Origin: Massilia rhizosphaerae
GTDB taxonomy: Bacteria; Pseudomonadota; Gammaproteobacteria; Burkholderiales; Burkholderiaceae_D
Assembly (NCBI RefSeq): GCF_016093545.1
Contig: NZ_JADKYX010000005.1
Coordinates: 124,001 to 188,000, forward strand
Reading direction: 5' to 3'
DNA length: 64,000 bases
The notes below the pieces were generated by a model, which did no database searches, was not told the origin of the DNA, and saw only the letters and a list, made by a program, of their open reading frames with translations. Position numbers and translations under genes: made by a program. Below, one piece after another: positions 8,620 to 17,859 of the stretch; the first letter of the stretch is position 1; every line of letters starts with the position of its first letter.

Positions 8620-9351
8620 ATGGTTGAAGCACGACAGGAACGGGTATTGATCGCCGGCGGCAGTTCCGGCATGGGGCTGAGCCTCGCGCGAACGCTGCTC
8701 GCGGACGGCGCGGCCGTCGTCATCGCGGGCCGCTCGGCCGACAGGCTGGCGCGGGCGCGGGCGGCACTGGCCGACGTCGGCGACGTGCGCACGATCGCGG
8801 CCGACATCACGCAAGAGGACGACGTCGTCCGCCTGTTCGAGCAATGCGGGGACGTGGACCACATCGTGTCCACCGCGGCGGACATCGCGGGCGCCTACGA
8901 GCTGCTGCCGGCGCTGGACGTGGCCGCCGCCCGCAAGGTCGTCGACTCCAAGTTCATCGGACCGCTGCTGCTGGCCAGGCACGGCGCGCCGCGGCTCGCG
9001 GCGAGAGGCTCCATCACGTTCACGTCGGGGATCGCGGCCTACCGCCCGGCGGCGCGCGGGTCCGTCGTCGCGGGCGTCAACGGCGCGCTCGAATCGCTGG
9101 CCTATGCGCTGGCCGTCGAACTGGCGCCGATCCGTGTGAACGTCGTGTCGCCGGGCTGGGTCGACACGCCCATCTGGCAGCACGTCGCCGGCGCCGAGGC
9201 GCGCGCGAGGCTGGACGCGATGGCGCAGAAGCTGCCCGTCGGCCGCATCGGCCGGCCCGAGGACATCGCCGACGGCATCCGCTTCCTGATGCACAACGGC
9301 TTCGTCACGGGGACGGTATTGCATCTCGACGGCGGTCATCGCCTGGTGTAG
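8620..9351 (+). CDS. SDR-superfamily protein lacking the classical Tyr/Lys
   Basis: 243 residues with a Rossmann fold: the nucleotide-binding GGSSGMGL at 13-20 and, near the end, VNVVSPGWVDTPIW. The active-site Ser is in FTSG (Ser136), but the expected YxxxK about 13 residues later reads V149...V153 in a GSVVAGVNGALE context, so the catalytic Tyr and Lys are absent. The whole family resemblance is to SDR variants with VNGALE at this position. Substrate unknown; it may bind NAD(P) with an altered or no dehydrogenase activity. Good ribosome site AGGAGA about 9 bases before ATG. Its last 47 bases overlap the convergent LysR gene. Confidence 0.85.
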   Translation: MVEARQERVLIAGGSSGMGLSLARTLLADGAAVVIAGRSADRLARARAALADVGDVRTIAADITQEDDVVRLFEQCGDVDHIVSTAADIAGAYELLPALDVAAARKVVDSKFIGPLLLARHGAPRLAARGSITFTSGIAAYRPAARGSVVAGVNGALESLAYALAVELAPIRVNVVSPGWVDTPIWQHVAGAEARARLDAMAQKLPVGRIGRPEDIADGIRFLMHNGFVTGTVLHLDGGHRLV

Positions 9352-10237
9352 CGGCGCCGGCCGACGCGGGGAGGGCGGCCAGCAACGCCGCGATGGCGGG
9401 CGCCGTCCGCTTGCGCCAGGCGACCGACACCGGCACCGTCGCCGCGTCGCCCAGCCACGGCACGACGGCCACCCGCGCATCCGCGAGCGCCGGCACCATG
9501 CGCGGCACGATGGCGCAGCCCAGGCCCCGTTCCACGAGGCCGACGATGGCGGCCACGCTGTCGAATTCGCCCGCGATGCGCGGCCGCGCGTCCGGCCGCG
9601 CGTGCAGCGCGGACTCGAACATGCGGCGGTAGGCGCAGCCCTGGCCCGTGACGAGAAACGGTTCGTGCGCGATGTCGGCGTAGCTCGCGCCGGCCGGCGC
9701 CTTGGCGGCCAGCGGGTGGGCGGGCGGCACGACCAGCACGAGCGGCTCGTGCGCGACCACGCTGGACGCGACGTCGCCGTCCGGCGCGAGCGTGCCGAAG
9801 AAGCAGGCCGCGTCGAGCGATCCGTCCCTCACGCCCGCGTGCAGGGCCGACGTGGCGCCGACGGTCACCCGGACGCTCACGTGCGGATGGGCCGCCGCCA
9901 TCCGCGCCACGACGTCGGGCAGGAACGCGGCCGCGATGGTCTCGATGCCGCCCACGACCAGCGTGTGCGTGGCGCCGCCGCCCGCCGCGAGGACGGCGGC
10001 GCGGGCGGCGTCGGCCAGTTCGATCAGGCGCGTCGCGTGGTCGAGCAGGCACTCGCCCGCGGGCGTCAGCGCGAGCTTGCGGTGCGCGCGGTCGAACAAT
10101 GCCACGCCGAGGTCGGCCTCGAGCGCCTGGATCTGCTCCGTGACGCTCGACTGCGTGCGATGGATCCGGCGCGCGGCCTCGCTGAAGTTCAGCGTGCGGG
10201 CCACGTGGACGAATGTCTTCAGGCGTTTCAGATCCAT
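9305..10237 (-). CDS. LysR-family transcriptional regulator
   Basis: 310 residues. The winged HTH is N-terminal (MDLKRLKTFVHVARTLNF, then SEAARRIHRTQSSVTEQIQ), and the C-terminal domain is a LysR substrate-binding fold (VVGGIETIAAAFLPDV; EFDSVAAIVGLVERGLGCAI). I start at the ATG before DLKRLKTF because the open frame further upstream is antisense to TssA and has no protein character. Its 3' end overlaps the convergent SDR gene by 47 bases, so the SDR gene is the obvious target to consider, although LysR genes more often regulate a divergent neighbour. It lies 41 bases after the type VI gene tssA on the same strand. Confidence 0.9.
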   Translation of the reverse strand: MDLKRLKTFVHVARTLNFSEAARRIHRTQSSVTEQIQALEADLGVALFDRAHRKLALTPAGECLLDHATRLIELADAARAAVLAAGGGATHTLVVGGIETIAAAFLPDVVARMAAAHPHVSVRVTVGATSALHAGVRDGSLDAACFFGTLAPDGDVASSVVAHEPLVLVVPPAHPLAAKAPAGASYADIAHEPFLVTGQGCAYRRMFESALHARPDARPRIAGEFDSVAAIVGLVERGLGCAIVPRMVPALADARVAVVPWLGDAATVPVSVAWRKRTAPAIAALLAALPASAGAATPGDDRRRDAIPSP

Positions 10238-10278
10238 GGTGAAGGGCGGATGACGATGGACCCGATTGTACTGCGGAC

Positions 10279-11313
10279 TCAGGCCGGCGGCGGCACCCCG
10301 AGCATTTCCTCCAGGTGGGCCAGCGCGCCCTGGTCCTTGATCACGGAGCGCAGCCAGGTGTGCAAGTCCTGCTCGCCCGCGCTCGCGGCCTTCTCGGCGA
10401 AATACGAGACGGGGCTGTGCGGCTCCGTCTCGCGGAAGAACTTCGCGATGGTGCGCAGCTGGGCGATCGCGTCCGCGCGCGAGCGGATCGCGCCGGCGGC
10501 GGGCAGCGGCTGCGGTGCCGCGGCGACGACCTGCACCTCCGCCGGCGCCGGCGATTCGAGGGCGGGCGGTTGTGGCGTCGCGGCCGGCGCGGGCAGCGCG
10601 TGCAGCAGCGTCTGCACGGCGTCGCGCGCGGCGGAAAAGCCCGGGCTGTCCTGGCCCAGGCGCGCGTCGGCCGCCCGTTCCAGCTGCGCCAGCGCGTCCA
10701 GGCAGGCCAGCGCATCGGCGCGCAACGCGTCGAGGAAGGCCGGCGGGCTCGCGCGCCGCGCCGCTTCCATGTCGGCCAGGCGCGGCGGCGTGTCGGCGTC
10801 GCCGGCGGCGGCGCGGCGGCGCGCGGCCTCGAAGTCCACCGTCGAATACGCCGTGCCGCGGCCGTCCGTCAGCGGCATCTCGCGCACGAGGGCGCGCGTG
10901 CGCGACAAAATCCACGCGAGGTTGCCGATGCGCTGTTCCTGGTCGCCGCCGTCCGCTTCCGGGTACAAACCCGCGTCCCAGTAACGCTCGCACAGCCCGG
11001 CCAGCAGGCGGAAACCTTCGCCCAGGCCGCGCAGGTGGTGGCGCCTGGCGGCCGCCTCGGTGAGCCAGACGGCCAGGCGCAGGTCCTTCGTCTGCTCGGC
11101 CAACAGAAGCGCGCAGCGGTCGACGACGAAGCCCCAGTCGGCTTCCTTGAGGTCCGTGACCCACTCGCCCTGCGCGAGCGACGGGTCGTCGAATTCGCGG
11201 GCGCGGGCGATGGCGTCCAGGTCGGGAGAAAACGCGAGGTCGGCGCCGCACGGGTGCGCGGCGGAGATCGGGGCGAGCAGGGCGTCGGCGGAAAACATGG
11301 CGGTGTCTTTCAT
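10279..11313 (-). CDS. tssA: TssA, type VI secretion cap/assembly protein (ImpA domain)
   Basis: 344 residues. The N-terminal ImpA domain is clear: ISAAHPCGADLAFSPDLDAI, then EWVTDLKEADWGFVVDRC and LLAEQTKDLRLAVWLTEAA. A low-complexity Ala/Pro linker at about 235-265 precedes a C-terminal helical region. TssA proteins bind the baseplate and sheath/tube ends and prime tail polymerisation in the cytoplasm. It is the last gene of a run TssM-TagF-OmpA-TssA. The ATG at 11313 is taken; an internal ATG five codons later is possible. Confidence 0.88.
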   Translation of the reverse strand: MKDTAMFSADALLAPISAAHPCGADLAFSPDLDAIARAREFDDPSLAQGEWVTDLKEADWGFVVDRCALLLAEQTKDLRLAVWLTEAAARRHHLRGLGEGFRLLAGLCERYWDAGLYPEADGGDQEQRIGNLAWILSRTRALVREMPLTDGRGTAYSTVDFEAARRRAAAGDADTPPRLADMEAARRASPPAFLDALRADALACLDALAQLERAADARLGQDSPGFSAARDAVQTLLHALPAPAATPQPPALESPAPAEVQVVAAAPQPLPAAGAIRSRADAIAQLRTIAKFFRETEPHSPVSYFAEKAASAGEQDLHTWLRSVIKDQGALAHLEEMLGVPPPA

Positions 11314-11320
11314 CGTTCGG

Positions 11321-12103
11321 TCATTGCACGAGGCGGAATTCGATGCGGCGGTTGCGCGCGCGGCCCTCGGCGGTGTCGTTGCTGGCGATGGGGCGGTCCG
11401 GACCCTGGCCGCTCGTGCTGAGGTTCTCTTCCGCGATGCCGTGCGCCGCCAGGTAGGCCTTCACGGTGGCGGCCCTGGCCTGGCTCAGGCTCACGTTGCT
11501 GGCGCGCAGGCCGGCGCTGTCCGTGTGGCCGATGATCTCGACGCGGCGGCCCTTCAGCTTCAGCATCGCGCCCACCATCTCGTCGAGGATCGCGCGGCCG
11601 GCGGGCGTCAACGCCGCCTTGCCGCTTTCGAATTCGACGGTGCGGTTACCGAGCGTGTTGTCGAGCAGGGCCTGCTCGGCGGCGGCCACGCGCAGGCCGT
11701 TGTTGACGGTATAGGTCGGGTTCAGGTTCGTGGCGACGTTGCTGGCGATGCGCTGGCGCAGCGCCTCGTTGGCGACTTCGCCGTGCAGGCTGACGTTGCT
11801 GCCGTCGATCTTGAGCTGGCCGCGGCTGATCTGGCGCAGGTCCGGCGTGATCAGCTTCTGCACGTAGCCGTTCCAGTTGGCCGGCGTGGCGACGGGGCCG
11901 ACGGCGATCTGGTCGACGACGCGATCCAGACCGTAGACGTCGCGCAGCCTGGCGAGGACGGCGGCCTTGGTCGCGTCGTCCGGCACGGTGCCGCTGACCA
12001 GCACCTGGCCCGGCTGCGGCGCGGCGGGCGCCGGCGCGATGTTCTGCGCGGCCGCCGCGCCGGCGCAGCACAGGGCGATGAACAGGAGGGGGAAGAGTCG
12101 CAT
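11321..12103 (-). CDS. OmpA-family protein of the type VI locus (BON-like plus OmpA domain)
   Basis: 260 residues with a signal peptide (1-19). A BON-like region lies at about 35-150 (VLVSGTVPDDATKAAVLARL; GQLKIDGSNVSLHGEVANEA). A C-terminal OmpA/MotB peptidoglycan-binding domain follows (IIGHTDSAGLRASNVSLSQA, then RARNRRIEFRLVQ). The start is the ATG before RLFPLLF; the longer frame upstream lies inside tagF. In type VI loci such proteins probably anchor the TssJLM membrane complex to peptidoglycan, as TagL does. It is one base from TagF and 7 bases from TssA, so co-translation is likely. Confidence 0.85.
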   Translation of the reverse strand: MRLFPLLFIALCCAGAAAAQNIAPAPAAPQPGQVLVSGTVPDDATKAAVLARLRDVYGLDRVVDQIAVGPVATPANWNGYVQKLITPDLRQISRGQLKIDGSNVSLHGEVANEALRQRIASNVATNLNPTYTVNNGLRVAAAEQALLDNTLGNRTVEFESGKAALTPAGRAILDEMVGAMLKLKGRRVEIIGHTDSAGLRASNVSLSQARAATVKAYLAAHGIAEENLSTSGQGPDRPIASNDTAEGRARNRRIEFRLVQ

Positions 12104-12104
12104 A

Positions 12105-13091
12105 TCAGGTTCCGATGAATGCCGCGCCGACGGAATCGAGCGCGGACTTGAGGGACAGGCCGCCTTGCGCCAGGTAGGCCGAGAGCTTGCGCACGCCGTA
12201 GTCGGCATCGACCTGGTCCTCGACCCACTCGAGGTCCGCGAACGCGATGAGGTGGTCCAGGCCGGCCTGCGGGTCGATCAGGGTGCGCAAGGTCTGCGCG
12301 GAGGCGCCGGAAAAGCCGACGACGAGCGCGGGCCGGCGTTCCAGCCGGGTGACGAACAGCGCCAGCTCGAAGTCGGCGCGCGCCAGGAACGGCGCGATCA
12401 CGTGCATCCAGAACGCGGCCACGAGGTTGCGGTGGATGGCGTCGTCCGGCAGCGGCAGCACGAGGCTCTTGTCGAGCCGCCCGGACCCGCTGGCCAGCAC
12501 GGGCTGCAGCAGCATGCCCAGCGCCAGCAGCACCTGGCGCGTGGTGACGCGAAAGCCGGCGCCGGCCAGCAGCACGTCCAGCGCGGCGATCGTCTGCACG
12601 TCGAGGAAGTCGTCGAACGCGGCGTCGTAGGCGGACGCGCCAAGGTCCAGCGCGATGGGCTGGCCGCTCGCGGCGGCCAGCGGCGCGGCCGGATCGCCCG
12701 CGTTGCGCACGCCCGCCGTCAGCGTCTCGAGCCGGCTCCACAGGCGCGTGAACACGAGCGGGGTCGTGGGCAGGAAGGCCGCCGGCTCCGCGATTTCCAT
12801 CGCACCGGCCATCAGGAAAGGATAGCGCCGGCTCGACGCGTCGCTGCTGGCGACGATGTGGCCGCCGATCGCGTGGCGCCGGCGCGGGCCGACGAAGGCG
12901 AAGTGCAGCGGCGCGGCGGCGTCGTACGCGAGCTTCCAGCGCGCATTGGTGCTCATCAGGTCCATCGCTTCCGACAGCCAGTCGTCCAGCACCTTCAGCA
13001 AGGCCGGGCTGGCGCTGGCGCGCACGAAGTCGCCGCGGCTGGGCAGCTTGCCGAAGTAGCCGACGCTGACGGGGGTGGCCTGGCGGCTCAT
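12105..13091 (-). CDS. tagF: TagF, type VI secretion accessory/post-translational regulator
   Basis: 328 residues. The N-terminus is diagnostic for the TagF/ImpM family: VGYFGKLPSRGDFVRASAS at 9-27, followed by LDDWLSEAMDL and HFAFVGPRRRHAIGGHIVAS. No signal peptide; cytoplasmic. In Pseudomonas and Agrobacterium TagF represses type VI assembly post-translationally, in part by binding Fha. No fha gene is in the window, so the rest of the system must be elsewhere. The start ATG overlaps the TssM stop (ATGA at 13088-13091). Confidence 0.9.
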   Translation of the reverse strand: MSRQATPVSVGYFGKLPSRGDFVRASASPALLKVLDDWLSEAMDLMSTNARWKLAYDAAAPLHFAFVGPRRRHAIGGHIVASSDASSRRYPFLMAGAMEIAEPAAFLPTTPLVFTRLWSRLETLTAGVRNAGDPAAPLAAASGQPIALDLGASAYDAAFDDFLDVQTIAALDVLLAGAGFRVTTRQVLLALGMLLQPVLASGSGRLDKSLVLPLPDDAIHRNLVAAFWMHVIAPFLARADFELALFVTRLERRPALVVGFSGASAQTLRTLIDPQAGLDHLIAFADLEWVEDQVDADYGVRKLSAYLAQGGLSLKSALDSVGAAFIGT

Positions 13092-16000
13092 TGCGCGTCT
13101 CCCGCCATGGCCGTGCGCAGCGGCGCCGGCGTCGCTGCGCGCGGCGCCGTGATCGTGTCCGGCAGGCGCAGGCGCTTGAATCCCTGGGCCGGCGCGGCCG
13201 CCTGGACGGGCGCCGGCGCCGGGGCGGCCGGCAGGACCTTCAGGTTCGCCGTCACCGTCACGCCCGCGTTCTGCCACGAGAGTTCGAACACGCCGCCGTC
13301 CTTGCGCTTGCGCTGGGCCGAGTCGATCATCTTCTTGAGGCCGAAGTGGCCCGGCTCGTCCAGCACGACGACGTTGCGGCCTTCCGGCGTCAGCGCCGTG
13401 ATCTTCGCGCCCGGCACGCCGGCCGGATTCGGCCACACCATGTGCACCCAGGGCTGCGGCTGGCCGCGCCAGCGCAGCGCCTGGCCGTCGATCTCCAGCG
13501 TGAATTCGGTGGCGCCCTGCGTGCCCAGCGCCTGCAGGTCGAAACGGGTCTGCGCCTCGCCGCCGCTGCTGGCCGCCGCGTTGGCGACGCCGCCGGCGGC
13601 CAGCGGCGCGACCCAGCCCGGGAAGCTCGCGACGACGTTCGGCGCGAGGTTGATCCCCATGTCGGCCCACGTGCGCGGGCTGAGCGAGTCGCCGCGGCGC
13701 ACGACCAGCGGGCCGACCGTCGTGTTGAAGAATTTCGCGATCGCGCCCTCCGGGCCGAAGATCTCGCCGATCTCCGCGTTGCTCGCCTCGGCCTTCGATT
13801 CGGTCGCGAACGGGTACTTGAGCGCCAGGTTGCGGTTGAACGGCTGGACCACCTGGGCGGTCCACACCTTGTTGATCTCCGCTTCCGCCGGCCGCACGAT
13901 CACGGCGAACGTCTGCATCAGCGGGCGCACGAGCACCGGGCGCAAGGCCTGGCGCTGGGTGTCCGTCATCCCGACCAGCATCTGCTCGTCGACGTAGCGC
14001 AGCAGGTCGGCCAGCTCGGAGCCGCTGCCGTCCAGCGTCTGCTGCATCAGCTGCTTGGCGCCGGGGCCGGGGTCGCCCTGGTTCTTGATCTGGTTGAAGC
14101 GCGCGCGCAGCTTGGACAGGTCGTCGATGTAGCCGCGCAGCAGCGACGCATCCTTGTCGCGCGCGACGACGAGGCGGGCGACGCCGGCGAATTCGCGGCC
14201 GACCGGGCCGAGCGCCGCGGTGCCACTCTGTCCGGCCGCATTCGGCGTGCCGGGCACGGGCAGGCTGACGTTGACGATGGCCGGCTTCTGGCGCAGGATC
14301 GTCGCGCGGAACCAGCCGGTAAAACCTTTCTGCGCGCGCTGCAGGGTGGCGCCGGCCAGGGTCGGGTTGTCCCACGACGTCTGTTCGTAGACCGTGGACA
14401 TGAGCTTGGCGATGGGCGAATTCTGCGGATCGCCCAGGCGGTTCATGGCGGCGGCCGCGCCGTCGAAGCCGTCCAGGTCCTTCATGGTCACGCCCTGCAT
14501 GAACTTCTGCCACTCGCGCGCGTACTCGGTCTTGTACAGGTCGACGAGCGATTTCTGGATCTGTTCCGGGCTGCCTTCCAGCGTGAGGTCGTCGCGCGCC
14601 GCCGTCTTGAGCACCCAGTCGGCGCTCTGCAGCTCGCGGTTGGCGGCGTCGCGGAACGCCTGCTGCACATAGCCTTCCCAGGCCTCGCGCGTGAACGCGC
14701 CGGAGATCGCGTAGCTGCCGAGGACGAGATCCTTGTCCTGGTCGCCCACGATGCGCGCCACCGTGATCGACGGATAGCGCGTGGACGCGCGCGCCTTGAT
14801 GTCGGCGTACACGCGTTCCCGCGCCGGCATGCCGCGCACGACGCGGCGCAGGTTGTCGCGGGTCTGGTCGACGAGCGCGAGGCGGGTGTCGATGACGGGC
14901 CAGGACGGGTCGTTGACCTGGGCGAGGTAGAACGTGATCATGCGCTCGGCGCTGCGGATCATCTGCTCGCGCGGCATGGCGCCGCGGTTCGCCTCCAGCC
15001 AGTTGCGCCAGAAGCGCGTCAGCTGGTCGTTCAGGTGGGCGCTTTCGGCGCGCGATTTATCGCCCAGCATCAGGTAGGTCTTGAGCGCGTTGTAGGCATC
15101 CTCGGTGTCCGCCGGCGACGCGTCCTTGAACTGCTGCGGCGCGTCGGCGGCCGCGGCGGCCGCGGCGCCCGCCGGCTTGTTCATGGGCTGCAGCTGGGCG
15201 GCGTTGCCGTTCACGTCGGCCAGGTACGATTCCAGCGACTGCGTGACGGGCTTCAGCATCACCTCGCGCACGCCGTTGAAATACTCCTCCTTCAGCTTGC
15301 GGTCCAGCAGATTGCCCTGGTACAGGCCGAGGCTGAGGGACAGCGGCCGGTGCTCGGCATAGCGGTCGAGCTGTTCGATGCGGTCCTGCAGGATCTCCAG
15401 CGCCTGGAAGCGCGACTGCAGGTCGAGGCTCTTGCCCTGCACGCGGATGGCCTGGTCCAGGTCGGCCTGGACGTTGGCGACGAGCTGGCGGTTGTTCATG
15501 TACGACCAGCTCCAGCCGGCCAGCGCGAGGCCGACGACGGCCGTCGCCGCGAAGAACGCGGCATAGCGCAGGCGCGTCTTGGCGGGGCTGGCGTACTGCG
15601 CGACGAGATCCCTGTCGGCGAAGATCACCTTGCGGAACAGGTTGAGGAGGAAGTACCCCTGCTGGTGGTGCTGCTCGTCGTGCGCGGGCGGCGCGAGGCG
15701 CAGGTCGAAGCGCTGGGCCACGCGGGCGGACGACGTCGACACCGTCTCGCCCTCCTGCAGCGCGCTCGTGAAGTAGAAGCCGCGGAACACGGGCTTGAAC
15801 TGGAACGGGTTGTCCTCGAACAGCGTGGCGACGAACGCACGCAGCGCCGGCTTGATCGACGCGAATTCGAGCGGGAACGTGAACACGCCGGACGGCATGG
15901 TCTCGCGGCGCTGCAGCGCCATGTTCGCGAGGCTCAGTTCCTTGAGGCCGTCGTACAACTCGTCGAAGCGGGCGTCGAACAGGTCGAGCAGGCGTTCGCT

Positions 16001-16867
16001 GGCCGCGTGCTGGTCGTAGGGCAGCGTGGCGCCCCACACCTGTTCGCGCTCGGCGCGTTCGCTCTCGTGGAAGAATTCGTTGAAGCCGTCGATCAGGTCG
16101 GCCTTGGTGAACACGACGTAGACCGGCGCGTGCACCTCCAGCCGTTCCGTCAATTCCTGCACGCGCTGGCGCAGGTTCTTGGCGAGGTCGATCGCGAACT
16201 CGGGACGGTTGCGCGTCAGTTCCGCGATGCTGACCGCGATGACGACGCCGTTGATCGGCGCCTTGCGGCGATGCTTCTTGAGCAGGTCGAGGAAGCCGAA
16301 CCACTCCGCGCGGTCCTCGTCGACGACGGAATAGCGTCCGGCCGTGTCGAGCAGGATGCCCTCGGTCGTGAAGAACCAGTCGCAGTTGCGCGTGCCGCCC
16401 ACGCCCTGCACGACCTTGCTGTCGGCGAACGGGAACTGCAGGCCGGAGCTGGCGATGGCCGTGCTCTTGCCGGCCGCCGGGTTCCCGATGATCATGTACC
16501 ACGGCAGTTCGTACAGCGCGGCGCTGCCCGACAACTGGCCCAGCTTGGAGCCCTTGATCGTGGCGATGGCCTCCAGCAGGCGCTTGCGGATGACTTCCGT
16601 CTCCTGGCGCTGGGTGGCGTCGGGGACGGGCTTGTCGGCCTGCTGTTCGAGCATGGCGCCGATCCGCGCGGCCTTGCGCGCATGGCGCCAGCGCCGCCAC
16701 GCCCACAGGCCGGCGCCCGCGAGCAGCGCGACGCCGAGCACGATCCAGGGCAGGGTGGACGGCCATTGCAGCAGCCGCGCCGTCGTGAACAGCAGCGCGG
16801 CGAAGGCCACCCAGCCGATGACGGCCAGGCTGGTGCGGGTGGTCAGGAAATGCCAGATTTTTTGCAT
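13088..16867 (-). CDS. tssM: TssM (IcmF), inner-membrane component of type VI secretion
   Basis: 1259 residues, normal for TssM. Two N-terminal TM helices (about 12-32 and 40-57), a cytoplasmic GTPase-like domain with an intact Walker A (GNPAAGKST, 128-136) and DTAGRY (174-179), a third TM near 440-460, then the long periplasmic region ending in a beta-rich domain. It forms the trans-envelope channel with TssJ and TssL. Some TssM proteins have degenerate Walker motifs; this one keeps both. It overlaps tagF by ATGA. TssJ, TssL, TssK, TssB/C, Hcp, VgrG and ClpV are not seen here. Confidence 0.96.
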   Translation of the reverse strand: MQKIWHFLTTRTSLAVIGWVAFAALLFTTARLLQWPSTLPWIVLGVALLAGAGLWAWRRWRHARKAARIGAMLEQQADKPVPDATQRQETEVIRKRLLEAIATIKGSKLGQLSGSAALYELPWYMIIGNPAAGKSTAIASSGLQFPFADSKVVQGVGGTRNCDWFFTTEGILLDTAGRYSVVDEDRAEWFGFLDLLKKHRRKAPINGVVIAVSIAELTRNRPEFAIDLAKNLRQRVQELTERLEVHAPVYVVFTKADLIDGFNEFFHESERAEREQVWGATLPYDQHAASERLLDLFDARFDELYDGLKELSLANMALQRRETMPSGVFTFPLEFASIKPALRAFVATLFEDNPFQFKPVFRGFYFTSALQEGETVSTSSARVAQRFDLRLAPPAHDEQHHQQGYFLLNLFRKVIFADRDLVAQYASPAKTRLRYAAFFAATAVVGLALAGWSWSYMNNRQLVANVQADLDQAIRVQGKSLDLQSRFQALEILQDRIEQLDRYAEHRPLSLSLGLYQGNLLDRKLKEEYFNGVREVMLKPVTQSLESYLADVNGNAAQLQPMNKPAGAAAAAAADAPQQFKDASPADTEDAYNALKTYLMLGDKSRAESAHLNDQLTRFWRNWLEANRGAMPREQMIRSAERMITFYLAQVNDPSWPVIDTRLALVDQTRDNLRRVVRGMPARERVYADIKARASTRYPSITVARIVGDQDKDLVLGSYAISGAFTREAWEGYVQQAFRDAANRELQSADWVLKTAARDDLTLEGSPEQIQKSLVDLYKTEYAREWQKFMQGVTMKDLDGFDGAAAAMNRLGDPQNSPIAKLMSTVYEQTSWDNPTLAGATLQRAQKGFTGWFRATILRQKPAIVNVSLPVPGTPNAAGQSGTAALGPVGREFAGVARLVVARDKDASLLRGYIDDLSKLRARFNQIKNQGDPGPGAKQLMQQTLDGSGSELADLLRYVDEQMLVGMTDTQRQALRPVLVRPLMQTFAVIVRPAEAEINKVWTAQVVQPFNRNLALKYPFATESKAEASNAEIGEIFGPEGAIAKFFNTTVGPLVVRRGDSLSPRTWADMGINLAPNVVASFPGWVAPLAAGGVANAAASSGGEAQTRFDLQALGTQGATEFTLEIDGQALRWRGQPQPWVHMVWPNPAGVPGAKITALTPEGRNVVVLDEPGHFGLKKMIDSAQRKRKDGGVFELSWQNAGVTVTANLKVLPAAPAPAPVQAAAPAQGFKRLRLPDTITAPRAATPAPLRTAMAGDAQ

Positions 16868-16939
16868 GATGACGAAAGTGTGTTGAATGCCGTGTTATGC
16901 CGGGTTATGCCTTGTTGCGGGCGATGCGATGCCGGTGCG

Positions 16940-17779
16940 CTAGCGCTTCATGACGCCGGGTAGCCGCAGTTCCGTGTGTCCGAGGTCCATCATCTTCCAG
17001 CGTCCGCCCCAGGTCAGGCCGACGGATTCCGCCACCTGGCCGTACAACTGGTAGCCCCGCATCGCCCAGGGATCCCGTTCCGAGATCACGAGCCGGCCGT
17101 CGCGGACGAACGCGCAGTCGGCGGCGAGCCCGTACTGGTGCCAGCTCTGGTAGGCGCGGGCGTTCGTGACGCCCGGGCCCAGCGCGGCCAGCGCGTCCTG
17201 GCGGGCGGCGCTGCGATAGCCTTCCAGGATCGCCATGTCGTAGCCGTAGCGCTCCTTCATGATCCGGAACACCGTCAGCAGGCGCTGCGTGTAGTCCGCA
17301 TTCAGCATGGCCCAGTCGCGGCTGGCCGAAGCGAGCAGCGGACGTTCGCGCGCCACGTCGGCCGTCGTGAACGCCAGCGGCGGGAGCGGGGGCGGCGGCA
17401 CCAGCTGCTCGCCCTGCAGCAGGTCGGCCACCTGCGCGTTCACGGGGCGATCCGATGATTCGTACCCGCTCAGCACGGGCCGGTCGGCCAGCAGCAGGGC
17501 GGCCAGCGGCGGCAGGCCGACGAGGCCGATGCCGAGCGCGCACGCGATCCAGTGACGCCGCACGAAGCCGGCCAGGCTGTCCGCCGCCGCGCGGCCGTTG
17601 GCACGCAGCGCATCCGCATCGCGCATGCCTTGCTGCGCCAGCGCGCCGGCACGGCGGCCGAGCCGCTGCCCGACCCCGGCCAGCGCGTTCAGCACGAACT
17701 CGCGCCCGGCCGGAAACAGCACCATCCAGCTGACGGCGCACGCCACGACGAAATAAACGGTTACTGCCAACATCCACAC
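16940..17779 (-). CDS. M15-type LD/D,D-peptidase with N-terminal TM, type VI associated (TagX-like)
   Basis: 279 residues if started at GTG 17779, which has a GGAGAGAG ribosome site about 6-8 bases before it; longer in-frame starts would lie in AT-rich promoter DNA. One TM at about 4-22 and a second near 80-100, then a periplasmic M15/VanY domain. The zinc motif SWHQYGLAADCAF (SxHxxGxAxD) and the late GHTEL supply the expected His, Asp, His ligands. M15-like TagX in Acinetobacter cuts peptidoglycan so that type VI machines can assemble; position just upstream of tssM supports that role here. Its exact bond specificity is unknown. Confidence 0.8.
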   Translation of the reverse strand: MWMLAVTVYFVVACAVSWMVLFPAGREFVLNALAGVGQRLGRRAGALAQQGMRDADALRANGRAAADSLAGFVRRHWIACALGIGLVGLPPLAALLLADRPVLSGYESSDRPVNAQVADLLQGEQLVPPPPLPPLAFTTADVARERPLLASASRDWAMLNADYTQRLLTVFRIMKERYGYDMAILEGYRSAARQDALAALGPGVTNARAYQSWHQYGLAADCAFVRDGRLVISERDPWAMRGYQLYGQVAESVGLTWGGRWKMMDLGHTELRLPGVMKR

Positions 17780-17859
17780 CGCGCTCTCTCCGGAGGAAAC
17801 GGACACATTGTTGTCGAAGAAATATTTCCGGAAAGTATAAATCCGGTAACCAAAAAACC

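Noticed and set aside
8447..8650. 67-codon plus-strand ORF between GH97 and the SDR gene
   Set aside because: It overlaps the SDR start and its ribosome site, shows no protein character, and covers a candidate operator.
10238..11251. N-terminal extension of the LysR protein through tssA
   Set aside because: The extra ~338 residues are an out-of-frame shadow of tssA; the HTH begins at the ATG at 10237.
13091..16963. 1290-codon plus-strand open frame opposite tssM
   Set aside because: Arg/His/Val-rich composition without domains; exact antisense of a clear TssM. High GC keeps antisense frames open here.
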